64,000 bases of DNA from Macquaria australasica (Eukaryota; Chordata; Actinopteri; Centrarchiformes; Percichthyidae). The stretch spans positions 186,001 to 250,000 of the forward strand of contig SEMN01000612.1 in the NCBI GenBank assembly GCA_005408345.1, written 5' to 3'. This document shows, in pieces, positions 1 to 11,255 of the stretch (its first letter is position 1; each line of letters begins with the position of its first letter). The translations under genes and the position numbers were made by a program. The notes below the pieces were generated by a model. It worked only from the letters and a program-made list of their open reading frames with translations. It was not told the origin of the DNA and did not search any database.

Positions 1-44
1 AGGACAGCGGCCTAGGAGAGTGGGGTCAGTGTGACCCGCCAGGT

Positions 45-179
45 TCAACGTTCCCCCATTTGCGCACACGTCGGGCAATATGGCAGCGAACAGCTTCGGC
101 ATTTGTATTTCTTACACCCGTAGCACACCGTTGTTTTACTGTCCTTCGTGGGGCATATCTGGCACCTCTTTCTCTTACT
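45..179 (-). pseudogene. C-terminal Cys-rich zinc-binding domain of the piggyBac remnant
   Basis: Read in a frame different from the preceding DDE block, 44 codons and a TGA stop give a compact Cys-rich tail: KRCQICPTKDSKTTVCYGC, then KKYKCRSCSLPYCPTC. piggyBac transposases end in such a cross-brace zinc domain, which binds the transposon ends. All Cys positions look intact here although the upstream gene is shifted out of frame. The reading frame on the same strand that runs through this point without the shift encodes an Arg-rich tail that is an artefact of the indel. Confidence 0.85.
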
Positions 180-675
180 CGCCCCGCCCCGCCGGGTGGG
201 ACAGCGGCTCGATCCTCCTCCGGTCGATCGCGCGATCTAGCCCTCTGTACAGCTTTCACCACTGCCACGGACGAGTCCGTGCGAGGGAGATGCTCCCTTC
301 TCTCGATGAGCGAAGTCACGAGCGCCTTTCCCAGCTGCTCCAGGAACACCCTCCTCTTGTTGCAGTTACGAGGCATCCAGTCCGGGCGGAGGTCTCGCCA
401 TATCACGAAGGCGTTGTAGGACGAAACGTTGTTGTGGAAGACGACCAGGGGCCAGCGCGCCGTCATCCTTCTGCAGCTGTACATTCCGATCACCTTGTCC
501 AGGTTGTCCATGCCTCCTTTGTTGCTGTTGTAGTCAAGGACGATGGTCGGCTTCTTGTCCTGCTGAGAGCTAATCTCGGCCTCGGCCTTTGGAGGTGGTG
601 GTGGGGGGGAAGGGGGGAGGCTGAGAAAGAGGGCGATTAGTCTACTACGGCGTGTCACAGGAATATGCAGTTCTC

Positions 676-738
676 ACAGACACACACACACAGACAGAGA
701 CACACACACAGACAGAGACAGACGGTACTGACATGACT

Positions 739-773
<35 letters not shown>

Positions 774-815
774 AGCAACAGTAGCAGTAATAATAATAGC
801 AGTAGCAGTAGTTAG
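676..815. repeat. Compound microsatellite (CA/GACA)n then (GTA)n
   Basis: CA and CAGACA tracts at about 676-724 are followed by a run of GTA triplets at about 738-772, then a degenerate CAGTAG/TAA tail to 815. The tract occupies the position where the catalytic core of the flanking piggyBac gene should be, so expansion and deletion here probably helped break the gene. Confidence 0.9.
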
Positions 816-1250
816 TCACTACCTCGGAAAGGAACCAGTTGCTTGTCCACAGTGATGTCAGGCCCTGGGTTGTAGAGGCGCGGCAGCCGCTCCACCCACG
901 CGTCCCAGACCTCTCTTATGGCTGCCAGTTTGTCCGTGGCGTGTCTCGCGGGCCTAGACTCGCGGTCGTCGAATCGCAGCATCACGGAGTACGCGTGAAA
1001 GACCTTGAAGGGGCATTGTGGTGCGGAAGATCGACCTTCCGCTGTCCGAGTCCCACAGACTAGCCGCGGCCTCGCCTCGGGACTTGTATACACCCGCCAA
1101 GATCAGCAGCCCTACGTAGGCGCACAGATCGATCTCGTCCATCCTTTTCCAGCCGTCTCCGTGTTTGCGCATCCCCTCCAGATTTTTCATCGCCGGTGTA
1201 ATGAAGAGGTAGATGGCGGATGTATTTTATTTGGACCATTGGCTCCATGA

Positions 1251-2518
1251 TATTAACTAGCTTGCCATTTGTAAACTACTTCATCAGCTAAGGTTACAAA
1301 GCAACCAACGCCAGTTCCATGCCACGTAACCAAGTTACGGCTTAAAAAGACTGGAGCACACCAAATCATTTGCAGCCTTTCAAATAGAAATGGACAAATG
1401 CATAAGGCAAATACAAGCAGACTCAACCTAAAGTAGATGTATATTTGTAATAGGGTAACAAGTCAAACAGGACTTCCAAATCTACTGGATTGTGGATCCA
1501 ATTGCAATAGTAGCCTTGTTTGGGACTGTGTCATAAACTACATGGAGGCAGTCTTGGATGGTTCCCATAGAAAAGCTAAGTCAAGTGGCTGTGTGCTGCT
1601 CTTTATTAGAGGTGGGGAAGTAAAACGGTATACTTAAAATTTCACTCACGAGTTTTGTGAGTTGTTGAGTTAGGAGAAGCTTTATAAACTTTGTGAAACA
1701 CTGTCTATTAAGTGTAAAAAAACATTGTCAGTGTTGCTGTGTGTGTTGCTGTGTGTTACTCTATGTCTAGAGAAATTATGCCTTGTTAACAGCACATAAA
1801 GTCAGCTGCACAGGTGATTGCCATTCATTTCCCACCCATATTGCTTTAATTTTTCATGCAGTTATGTTAGTGCATCTTTTTGTGGCTTTCATGACACAGA
1901 GTAGAAGTATAATCAGTAACTGGGGTGTCTCTTTCAGCCTTCTTGCTTGCTCGCTCTCTAAATTTGAACAGTAACCTATATTTTAGGTTAGCTAAAACAA
2001 ATTGTATTGGTTCCGGGAAGGTTTATTCAGACTTGGAAACATTGGGGAATGATGACAAATGATTTTATGGTAAAGAATATGAATAAATATAAAATGAGAA
2101 GAAATACTTCTCACAAAATTTGATTCTGCGTTATAGGACACACCATTCCTTCTATCCCAAAAGAGTCGTAAGAATGCAAATATATCAGAATGTTTCATAA
2201 AATCAAGTATGAAAAGTACTGCAGCAAACAGGTATTATGAATATGATGAATATCAAGAATGCACTATTTAAGGCTGCTCCAGTCTTTTATTTCTATGCAG
2301 TTAGTTGTCCTTGATCTGAAAAACTGATCAATCTCCACACAACCTCGAGCATCCTGTTGCTGAATCAGGTGCTTAAGTGAGATATTCTAGTAATGAGGTG
2401 GGGTCAAACAAATAAGATTCCAATCTCCAAGACAGATGATTATTAGTTTATGCCAAGTATGTGTCTTTTTGCTCCATTTTGTTTGGTTTTAGATATTAGA
2501 TACTGCAGTTCTGTGATA
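1251..2518. other. Anonymous AT-rich stretch
   Basis: Reading frames are short (under 70 codons) and unlike any family I recognise. Stops are dense on both strands, and there is no clear inverted repeat or RNA gene. Confidence 0.6.
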
Positions 2519-2640
2519 AACCGACGACCTGCCAGGTGGACCCTGTCTCTCACCTAAAGAATGCTGGGATAGGCTCCACCTCATTGTGACGTTGAGCAGG
2601 ATAAGCAGTGTAGAAATTATAAGTTTGAATGGATGGAGGG
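2519..2640 (+). repeat. Teleost interspersed repeat fragment (GGATAGGCTCCA...GGATAAGC type)
   Basis: The string CGACCTGCCAGGTGGACCC, then GGGATAGGCTCCACC, GAGCAGGATAAGCAGTGTAG and a GAATGGATGG end is the 3' part of a very common fish interspersed repeat. A second, internally deleted member lies at 8963-9082. I recognise the repeat but do not assign a superfamily with certainty. Confidence 0.75.
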
Positions 2641-4166
2641 ACTACAGCAGTGATGCCCCTGAATATAACTTGATAGCAGCACAACCCAGAGATGTTACAC
2701 ACACACCTAAAGTAGAAGGTGCAGTGGTGAGAAGATCAAAAAGTCTTGTATCTGCTGGATTCACACTAAAGAAGTCTGGACAGTGTAGAATCAGCATGTA
2801 GGTGGAAGGCTGTGTTCAAAAAGGTTATTTATGGCGAGGAGAAGTAGTGTACTTTTTATTCCACTACATTCATCTTACAGCTAGTTGCTTTGCAGTTATC
2901 TATTGCTAGATAGATAATTAGCTGCTCAGCTGCAGCACATTAAATAGCTTGTAAATGTACCTACAAATATCACTTTGGTCTATTACGAAGTCGGTGTGGT
3001 TCTTAGTCTTCAATACCACCATGGACAGTGACATAGTGCTGGTAGAGCTAACCAGCCATGAGAAGCTACTGTTGGACTCTCTATCTCCGCTGGAAAGACA
3101 GGGAGTCTTTGAAAGTCACTAGAAGGACATTTATGGCCCTTTGAGTTACTGTGTGGGTACCTGTGCTTTACACTTTACTCAAGACTTATTCACTAGTGAC
3201 GTACAGCACAGGAATGTCTGAGCTGTATAAATGTAAAATAATTTGTCACTGAGTGAGTAACATCAGACAGAAGTTAACATTTACCATAAACAGAAAGCGA
3301 GATGAGTCAGTCAGCAACTCTCAGCACTGATGACGCCAAGTCCTCTCATGCACATACATACACACACCCACTCATTCACACTTCTTCCACCAAAACACGC
3401 ACTAACCCAAATACACACACACACACACACACACTTGTAACCACGTAATCATACACATCTGTTAGTTGTTGCAAAGCAGCCCTGCACTTCTGTCGATATT
3501 TTGTTGCGTCCAAATGTGTTCTTGCTGCTGTCAGAGCTCTCTCATTTGTAAAGCAAATGGTCTTCAAAGAGGCTGATGAGCAGTGTGATGAATGAGATCG
3601 TCCCCCAAAATTGCTGAGTGATAAAATATGCTAGAAGCATATAGTGTGTGTGGGGGTGGTGGGGGTGTCATCTCTCTGTGCTAAGAGACAGTGTTAAACA
3701 AATGAACCTTGATAGTTTATGGCCTTATCCAGTCCAAAGCCAATAAAGATTTTATCATAAAAGAGACATGATTTTGTACTGCCATATTTCTGAAATGTAT
3801 TCATTTATGAATAGTATGTGATCAGAATTACAGCTGTATATCGGGCTGAGTTTGGCTCCTTCATTAAGTAGATATCAGCCAGTAGGACCATCCTACTCTC
3901 ATATGATGGATATGATGCAGGCTGATTGATTACATTTTAATTCTAGCATTAATCAGGAGCAGACTGCTTGTCTATGGCAACACCTTAACCTAATGCAACA
4001 CTGTGATGTGATTAAGTATGTATGAATATACATTTATTAGGTGAGCAAGCCTGAAGGCCTAATAAATTCTGCTCAACTGAGAATAAGTGCAGACCAAGTG
4101 AGGAGAATCTGTTATACACTGCATCCAAGTGGATATTAATTCTATCTTTTTAAAAATTAATAAATC
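2641..4166. other. Anonymous stretch with one weak coding hint
   Basis: Mostly featureless. At 3020-3121 an ATG in a good initiation context (ACCACCATGG) opens a 33-codon frame, MDSDIVLVELTSHEKLLLDS and onward. It faintly resembles the start of a MADF DNA-binding domain, as found in Harbinger partner proteins, but is too short to call. A CA run at 3411-3434 is the only other feature. Confidence 0.4.
3411..3434. repeat. (AC)n microsatellite
   Basis: About twelve AC dinucleotides in a row. Confidence 0.95.
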
Positions 4167-4405
4167 TTTAAATGGGGCACTCCACCAATGTTACACATCA
4201 AGATTAGTTTACTAGTCATGAGGCGTACTGTACTCATCATGTGAAAACAGATATTAAGATGCATTATGGGAAATGTAGGATCAGAATTAAAAGTCAGGAT
4301 ATCTTGGCTTCTGCTGCTTCAGTTTTGACCATTCTTGGTTTAATCCATCTCTTGTGAACCCCTAAACATTATGCAATACTAAATCACTGGAGCACATCTT
4401 TTAAA
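4167..4405 (+). mobile_element. MITE copy 1, ends TTTAAA + GGGGCACTCCA
   Basis: The left end reads TTTAAATGGGGCACTCCACC. The right end, read on the other strand, is TTTAAAAGATGTGCTCCAGT. Internal landmarks GGGAAATGTAGGATC and AAAAGTCAGGATATC recur at 14130-14375 and 17605-17779, where the right ends read CTGGAGTACCCCTTTAA and CTGGACTTGCCCTTTAA. The shared inverted ends and the central TTAA/TTTAAA suggest a non-autonomous DNA transposon with a TTAA-type target. Confidence 0.75.
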
Positions 4406-6150
4406 CTCTTCTATATGTAACCAGGTTAATTTAAACCTAAACTGAGATTATGTTACTGTCCCTTTAAGTGAGTTTTGCTATGCTCTGCTTCAGAGCGCGG
4501 GAAAAAAAATGCTAGGAGTGGCAGTCCTTGTCTTGTCACACAATCTTTTCTTTCTTTCTTTCCTCCTTTGTCTGTGGTTCAGTCCGGTAGGAGTTCTAAA
4601 GTTCGCCTAACCGAAGTTAGAGCTGAAAACTAAGTTGTGAGTTGAGGTTTTTACACTGAATAGCAAGAGCTGATTGAGGAGCTACGACTTCTGAAAGAGC
4701 TGATGACAACTGCAAACACTTAATATCCCAGTGAGTTAGTTGTAAGTCAATATACCTTAGATATGCACGCAGGAAAAAAATTAGAAATAGACCCTGTACT
4801 TCTATCAAAACCAGCCGGGATAATCTTGAAGAGGATACCATTAATTCAGGAACATATGATAAATGTGTTTATGTGACCTATGAGTTGTGTGGTGTGGTTG
4901 ATGACCATTCGGCTGCAGGCTAGCTAGAGGCTGCACGTGGTGTTGAGGCTAGTGTAATTTTCATGCAGCTAAGCTTTGCGTTAGCTATGTATGAAGCCTG
5001 TTAGCAAGGGTGTATTTAAAAATGTTTAAATAGTTGAGATGGTTGTGTTGAATTCATGTGCCTTGAAATATACTGTAAGTTGTATTACTATGTCTATAGT
5101 TATGAGACAAAGAAGAAGAAAAGACATTGTGGAGCAGAAAACCTTATTAAAATAGGGTTCAATGGACATTAATGATGGACTTGTGATGAGTAACTGTCCA
5201 TGTGTGTAGGCTAGTTTTTTTTGTAGAGCTCTTCAGTTGGAATTCGAGTCATCGCTTGCCTACTGTCTCACCTGCCATCATTCATCCAAGTTGCCATCTC
5301 ACCTCCATCCAAGAAATATTTCCATCTCCACGGAACCAACATCGCAGTCATCACCTGGGACTATCGTGTGGAAGAGGGTGGTAGGACTTTTGAGTGCACT
5401 CATTTTATTTTCAGTTATTTAATTTTGTTTTGTTTATTTATTTTTATTTGAACTTTGATTTTTTCTGAGATCTCAGTTGTTTGGTGGTTAACCAATTACC
5501 TCTGGTCAGTTATAGGTCAACAGGGTTAGAAAAGAGACATTTAATATGTGGGAAATTTTTGTATCCACTTGTCATTTTGATATGGTCTAGGACTATTGTT
5601 TGACGTGCCTGTTTCATTGCTTATTTGATGACCAGTAGTCTGTTACTTGTATCAAATGTATGCATTATTTTTTCTGGCTTCAATGTGCTTGTATGTGGGC
5701 ATTTCAAAAATGTGAGATGCGGTGAATTTAGTGTTTCCTCGGTTACAATATATTTCCTGCATACACCGCCAACTTGTGTGTGTTATTGGGGTGGATGTTA
5801 CATGTCTACTTTAGCAGCTAGACAAGCGAGTTACAGCAAATCTCCTCATCGAATCTAGATTAGAGGTTAAACCCCTGTCTCCCATTTAGATATTCTGCAC
5901 TATCTATAAAGTGCCAGGCGCGGGAGGTTACATATAGTTTGTTCAAATTTCACCAAAATGAATGTGCACTGTCTTTAGAACAAGTAGACAAGCAATAGAT
6001 ACAACTCTTTTGAGTTCTGCCCATAGTCTCTCAATCCTTTGGTTGTGTACTGAAACACCTGTAATAACACTGACTGTTCAATCCCATTTTTTCCAACATA
6101 AAACGGGCAACATATTTTCCATACCGTGGACAAACCAAAGTTCTCTACGC
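4406..6150. other. Anonymous stretch
   Basis: No recognisable protein or RNA gene. A T-rich segment at 5400-5470 and a pyrimidine-rich 60-codon frame at 5202-5384 have no recognisable content. Confidence 0.5.
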
Positions 6151-6576
6151 TGTGACAGCCCTCCTGCTTTAGCAGGGCCTGCTGTTGGTGTGGTGTGTTT
6201 GTCTGTCTTGTCATGCAGGTCCCTGGTAGGCGGAGTCCATCAGCACAACTGGGAGCACCTGGCTAGTCTCCCAGGAGTATTTAAGACATGGCTGTCTCTG
6301 TCCGTGTTCTCTCTTCTTTTATTCTCCCTTCTTCCGGCACCATGTTTTTGTTTGGTTGACTTTGGCCGTGTTACTAGCTTAAGTTCTACGTTATATAACA
6401 CCCTCCACTCATCACTCAGCCATCTGCTGACACACTGATACCACACCTCATAACCACACCTCATAACTTTAGTATGTTTTTCAGTTATTGTATGTTACTT
6501 AATAAACTTGTACACTTTTCAGTTTAAAACCATGTAACTCCCCTGTTTGTCATGGCTCACGAGCCAGGTCATGACA
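6151..6576 (+). mobile_element. LTR-like segment, TGTGACAG ... TCATGACA
   Basis: A 426-bp block begins TGTGACAGCCC and ends GCCAGGTCATGACA, with short inverted ends (TGTxA / TGACA) typical of gypsy-type LTRs. It contains TATTTAAG at about 6280 and AATAAACTTG near 6500, in the right order for an LTR promoter and polyadenylation signal. No matching 5-bp duplication flanks it: TACGC lies before and ATTTG after. It may therefore be one end of a truncated element rather than a clean solo LTR. A short RNase H fragment follows at 6593. Confidence 0.6.
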
Positions 6577-6592
6577 ATTTGGGTTTGACCGT

Positions 6593-6685
6593 CCGTTCTC
6601 ACTTCAGGTGGATGCTAGTCACGTGGGGGTGGGGGCTGTCCTTTTGCAGGTTGGTGACCTGGAGTTGATAATGACAAGACACTGA
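6593..6685 (+). pseudogene. Ty3/gypsy RNase H N-terminal fragment
   Basis: The frame reads PFSLQVDASHVGVGAVLLQV before losing similarity and stopping. The strand-turn motif x-V-D-A-S-x-x-G-V-G-A-V-L is the start of the RNase H domain of gypsy-type pol proteins. Only about 25 residues remain. It lies immediately downstream of an LTR-like block, which is not the normal order (LTR, gag, protease, RT, RNase H), so a large internal deletion or separate insertions must have occurred. Confidence 0.65.
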
Positions 6686-7069
6686 GACTCCACCATGAAA
6701 GATCATCTACCACCTAAATAGCTTGTGGTTGCTGTCAAAATGCCTGTTGAGAGATATACACTACATTAAAGAAAATATATACTTAAAACTTGTTTACCTT
6801 TTATAGATAATACAAAACAGTTACAAGTCAACTTACTATAATTGGTTGGGGGCCTGAACACTATAGACCCTTTGGCGTGTAGTATGACGACATCTAAATG
6901 ACTGCCCAATGGGATCCACTTGATGCAGGCTCTGTCTGACCCGCCAGTGTTAAACCCTTAAGCCACGTGATCTTAGGCTTCCAAGTATGTATGCTTCAGC
7001 TGCGTTTGGAGTGTTCTGTAGTATTAGTCACAACGCTGTCCAGGTCTTGATTTGACAATACAGCTTAAC

Positions 7070-8929
7070 TTAAAGGTACTGTATGTAACTTTCTATAACG
7101 TTTTACATGTATTAATCACTTTATATTGCCTGTGTGTGAACGGACTGTAATGTAACTTAAAAAATGAGACCTTTCCCGACTTTATCGGTTGCCTATAGCA
7201 GCCTGTGGACTGATTTCTGTGTGGAGGACTCGGGGTGAATTTTCCGGCCAAATCCAACAGATGTGACGTTATGCACGTTCCCGAGTGCCACAGTTCAGAG
7301 TTCAGCTCCCCAACAGCCGCAATACAAACAAAAGAAGAAGCTCTTAGTAGCTAACATTACATTAGAAATTGAGTCTGCTAACGTCAACAAACGACCAGGT
7401 AAGCATGTGAAATATATTGTGATTTGAGCTGGGCAATGTTAGCTAACGCGGCATGGATGTATAAGACCTAATACATCCATGTAACGTGGACGAACCGCTA
7501 GCTAGCTAACAAAATACTGTTTAGAGTTGATGATGTCAACTAATTCATCCAGACTCTCTTAACTTGCTCACTAATGTTCTCTCTATCAAAATAACGTCCC
7601 ATCTGATCCATCACAAGGAGCCGCTGTGTTTGATTATGATTCATAGAGAAGTCAGGCCTACAAGTCATGCCCTGTAATAGCAAGATGCATTTATCTCCAA
7701 TACTGTAGACAAGTTTGTTACCTCTTACGCTCAGTCTCCTATTCTGAGGATTATATGCCACTGTAAAGTCATTTCATTGGATATCATCAGCCTGATTTTT
7801 TTTTTAAAATGACACCCATGCTTATGCTTTATACATTTCTACTGATGTAATGAATTTACCTACTGGTTGGCTTGTCAGTTGTGTAGGTTCTAATTCTTGC
7901 CTTTTTTTCTCTCTCTCTTCATAAAGGACATGACCTCAGCTACATGAGCAATGACAACAATGGGAGCAAGAAAAGAGAGAAGTCCTGAGAGTGTGGTTTA
8001 CAGTACCATAGTTTGTTTATTATAAATGTTTATTAAAACCCCTGGCAGACGGGTGATGCATAATCTTCAGAACTTGAATGCTGAAATGAAAAAAAATAAA
8101 TTGTATAAAATGGGTAGTTTTATTGTGGTACATAACATATGAGGAATGCTGATTGACAGTAACTGTAAAATACACAATGTTAAGCTGTAATGCTAAAGCA
8201 AGGTCAACTATAATGAGGCATGAATTGATGAATACATAGGATATGTTGCCAAAAACGTCTTTTCTTTACTTTATGTGCATTATCTCCAGTCTAACGTTAG
8301 TCATCCCACTCCTATCATTTGTTTATAACTGACGTTAGTTTAGTATTATTGTCTAAACCCACTGCCAGACCCATTCAGTACAGTAACATTAGTTGACAAA
8401 AAAGTCTCATCTCATCTATTAGGAATATTAGCGCATTGATTCAGCTATTACGTCAATAATGAACGTCTAGTTCTAGCGTTATCATCCAGCAAATTTAGCT
8501 TTGCTGACAGTGCTGAACCTCTCGGTGAAAGCGATTGATAAAGCTGGCTAGCTAACATTAGCTAACGTCCAAGTGGCATAAAAATGCAGTCAATGTATCA
8601 TGCAATGACAACGGATTAGTACAAAGTCACTGGCCTATATTGTGTAAACTAGCAAGCTGATAACGATTTCTCTTTATAAATCTGAATCTTAGTCAAACTA
8701 TAATAACAGTAACTTCTCTTACCTCATCTATCAACATGATGCCAGTCGATCACGTTCAGTCTACTGTATGTGATGTCACTGTTTTGGCTGATGTCCAGGA
8801 TGCTCGCTCGTGCCTACTGTGTGTGTGAGCACGAGAACGAGCAACAACACTGACTGCTATTGTCTTAACAGCCACCGGTGTCACCAAAAACAACGACTTT
8901 CTGAAAACTCTACACAGTAACTTTTTTAA
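7070..8929. mobile_element. Candidate 1.86-kb TTAA-bounded DNA transposon
   Basis: The left end is TTAAAGGTACTGTATGTAAC. The right end, read inward on the other strand, is TTAAAAAAGTTACTGTGTAG. They align imperfectly around TTAAA, TACTGT and a TTTC, like worn terminal inverted repeats with a TTAA target. The left end resembles that of the element at 34049-35008. The interior holds one 73-codon frame (7540-7761, minus) and no recognised transposase. Superfamilies using TTAA are piggyBac and Kolobok; I cannot choose between them. Confidence 0.45.
7540..7761 (-). other. Unassigned 73-codon reading frame inside the TTAA-bounded element
   Basis: The frame includes SVRGNKLVYSIGDKCILLLQ and RYFDRENISEQVKRVWMN, with an ordinary mix of charged and hydrophobic residues. 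The initiation codon is GTG, and the sequence just upstream on the coding strand is TTTACAG, which looks like a splice acceptor, so this may be a terminal exon rather than a whole gene. I do not recognise the protein. Its only context is the surrounding candidate transposon. Confidence 0.3.
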
Positions 8930-8962
8930 TAGCTCAACTCCCAGAGTTTGTCTGTCTGAATA

Positions 8963-9082
8963 GGGCGGCACGGTGGTGCAGTGGACCCATTGGGCACCCA
9001 CTGGTCGTGCCGCTGATGTCAGCTGGGATTGCCCCCCACCCCCCACCCTGAGAATAAGCGGTATAGATAATATATAGATGTA
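8963..9082 (+). repeat. Teleost interspersed repeat (GGGCGGCACGGTGGTGCAGTGG type), internally deleted
   Basis: The typical head, GGGCGGCACGGTGGTGCAG, is joined after a short spacer to the typical tail, GATGTCAGCTGGGATT and GAGAATAAGCGGTATAGA. The middle of the usual unit is missing. It is the same family as the fragment at 2519-2640. Confidence 0.8.
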
Positions 9083-10597
9083 AAATTGTTGGTCATGTAG
9101 CCAGGTAGTTCTGAGCAGTCATGAGAACAAGGTCATCAGACAGGTATGATGGTATTAGAATAATTATTTCCCTCAGTTATTATGGGCCCCTGCTGCCCCC
9201 TTGTGGCTGAATTGAGAAAGGGAAGTGAGAATGCATGCGACAAGTTTTTTTCTTTTTTTGTCTAGAGAGAGAGAGACAGACAGGAGCACAAAAGTAGAGC
9301 CAGCACATAGCTCTTGTGCTGAAAAAACCAAGGAGAGATTCTCGAAAGCTGAAAGAGAGGTAATACAACAGCCACGGAGCTGCTGACCCGTCCAAACGGC
9401 GTGTGTATCGAATATTCCGGTCAGTTAGCTGCTAGCTGAACGAAGAATTAGCATTCTGGTTGTTGCTAACCTTGAGAATCGTTGCTAAACTTGAAAACTC
9501 GTATGTTAAAAACCAGTCGGGATGAGCTAATAAGCTGATGAAGTTACCAATGGTATGGCTTTTCTTGAATTGTTAAGAATTGTTCATTTAGAAAAAAATG
9601 TTAAGTTAGTGGTTTGTTAACTCAGCTACGAGCCGAAACAGTGAAGTGTTATATATTTCCTATGTTTATTAAGCAGGACAGATATGGTTAAGTTCTAAGC
9701 TAAAATGTAGTTATTGAAATGTGTATGTAAGGATATTATGTATTGCTGTCCTGAGAGGAAACACAAATGGACTGTTGATATGGAGTAACTGAGTGTTGCT
9801 GCGACCATATGATAGACAGAACTATGCTGCTTGAGTCGCCGTCACCTCATCGCCTTCTTCTCACCGCTCACTGGATTTTCACCGCCATCATCATCATCTT
9901 CACTCATCATCTCCACTACTCATCAACCTTCTTCATCTTCTCCATTCTCTGGGAGCCAGGATGGACAGTTTTTCCTTGCATAGGGTGGTGGTAGGAAAGA
10001 AAAAAAACTCACGAAAGACTGTTGAACAAACAGACTGATTTCATATTGCTTATGAAAGGACGGTTTTATTCCGAGATTGTTTTCTTTTCATTTTGTTGCT
10101 CTTGTTGGGTCTAAACTTAAAAATTGTGGTTGAAGAACACTGGGTTTGAACCTAATTGCCCTAGTTAAATTTGGTTACCATATTGAATAATTCTATTAGC
10201 CATATTAGGCTTTCTGTGAAAATGTACTGTAAATTGGTCAATGCTAGAAAATTTGTTTTTGTTGGTACCGGTTGTGGGTGCGATTTTGTTCAGGCCCAAG
10301 AGATGTACAAAATTTAATGATTCCTGTAACACAAATGGAAAGTGTTGTGTTATAAATTAAGGAACATATGCAAGGTTCTAACTGAAAGGAAATAAGACAG
10401 AAGAAAAGAAAACATCAATACATAAAGGTATTTGGTTGTTGGTGTGAGTCATTAAGGGAAGGATTGAGTAAGGTCATTGTGTACTCCACTGCTTCATCGT
10501 ATGCCAGTCTCCTCTTAGAACCTAGATACTTAGATCTACCTGCAAACTGGGCAACAACCGCACCAGGTGGGTTACATTTACAAATCAGTCATTGTTG

Positions 10598-10602
<5 letters not shown>
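9083..10602. other. Anonymous stretch
   Basis: No family recognised. A CAT/CTT-rich 61-codon frame at 9809-9994 is low complexity. Confidence 0.5.

Positions 10603-10645
<43 letters not shown>
10603..10645. repeat. (TA)n microsatellite
   Basis: About 21 uninterrupted TA units. Confidence 0.95.
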
Positions 10646-10648
<3 letters not shown>

Positions 10649-11074
10649 TGGATATCTGTCTGGCCTCATGTTCATGCAGCATGTTATATAATCAATACAA
10701 TGATCCTAGTACGTTATTGACATCCCTATTATCATGATCATATTCTGGACACAAGAAATGCAGGTAGAGTTTGTGTGTGAGCATCAAGCTCTCTCTATAA
10801 AGCCTCTTCTGAAGGAAATTGTTGGACTCTTTGCTTTGCAGTGACTCACTGCATTGCAGAACACTAGTAAAAACGTTTGTAAAAGTTTCACTAGTTTTTA
10901 TGAGAGCTTTTCAGTTTGTATGTAAAATCATTCACTTGTATGTGTGTGTGGATTTCAGTATAGTATGTGAGTGAGTTTGGTTTCATGTGTATGTGAGAGG
11001 AAAAGTACATGTATGTGTATAGTAATTCTGAATAATGTCCCTAACAGCCCCTCATAACAACTGTTGAACGGATT

Positions 11075-11255
11075 GCCATGACATTTTGAGACATTATACT
11101 ATGGACCGAAAATGTTAACCCACTGGTGGCACTAGATTGAAAGACATTGCTAACGTCGGTAGGATTCATTGTCTGAGAACCATGAATGTCTGGACCAAAT
11201 TTCATGGCAATCCATTCAACACCTGCTTAGGTATTTCAGTCTGAACCAAAGTGGT
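11075..11255 (+). repeat. Dispersed repeat (CATGGCAATCC / CAGTCTGAACCAAAGTGGTGG family)
   Basis: Landmarks ATGAATGTCTGGACCAAAT, TTTCATGGCAATCCATTCAA and TTTCAGTCTGAACCAAAG recur at 13335-13480 (minus), 35400-35783 with 36495-36560 (plus), and in weaker form at 47600-48110. This is a widespread fish repeat of uncertain class. Confidence 0.75.

Larger units (their letters stand above)
45..1235 (-). pseudogene. piggyBac transposase remnant (PGBD-like), missing its catalytic core
   Basis: A DDE_Tnp_1_7 (piggyBac) transposase, a cut-and-paste enzyme that inserts at TTAA, is readable on the minus strand in four blocks. Block 1 (about 1235-1011) has the N-terminal part with LCAYVGLLILAGVYKS and SLWDSDSGRSIFRTTMPL. 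Block 2 (about 1013-830, another frame) has VMLRFDDRESRPARHATDKL and ITVDKQLVPFRG. Block 3 (about 590-330) has PTIVLDYNSNKGGMDNLDKV, including the third catalytic Asp region, and the downstream MTARWPLVVFHNNVSSYNAF segment. Block 4 is the C-terminal Cys-rich finger. At least two frameshifts separate the blocks (near 1010 and between 180 and 250). The stretch that should hold the first two catalytic Asp residues is absent: CA and GTA microsatellites at 676-815 stand there. A GT directly after the PFRG codons could mark an intron, but a deletion is simpler. The enzyme cannot be active. Confidence 0.88.

Noticed and set aside
3020..3121. Possible MADF-domain start
   Set aside because: Only 33 codons with weak resemblance; noted in the stretch entry but not called.
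5962..6438. 158-codon plus-strand frame
   Set aside because: Two thirds of it overlaps the LTR-like block, and it has no domain content.
4600..10330. Apparent similarity between 4600-5560 and 9180-10330 (AACCAGCCGGGAT / AACCAGTCGGGAT; GGGTGGTAGGA / GGTGGTAGGA)
   Set aside because: Only a few short shared words in the same order. I could not extend the match, so no repeat family is claimed.
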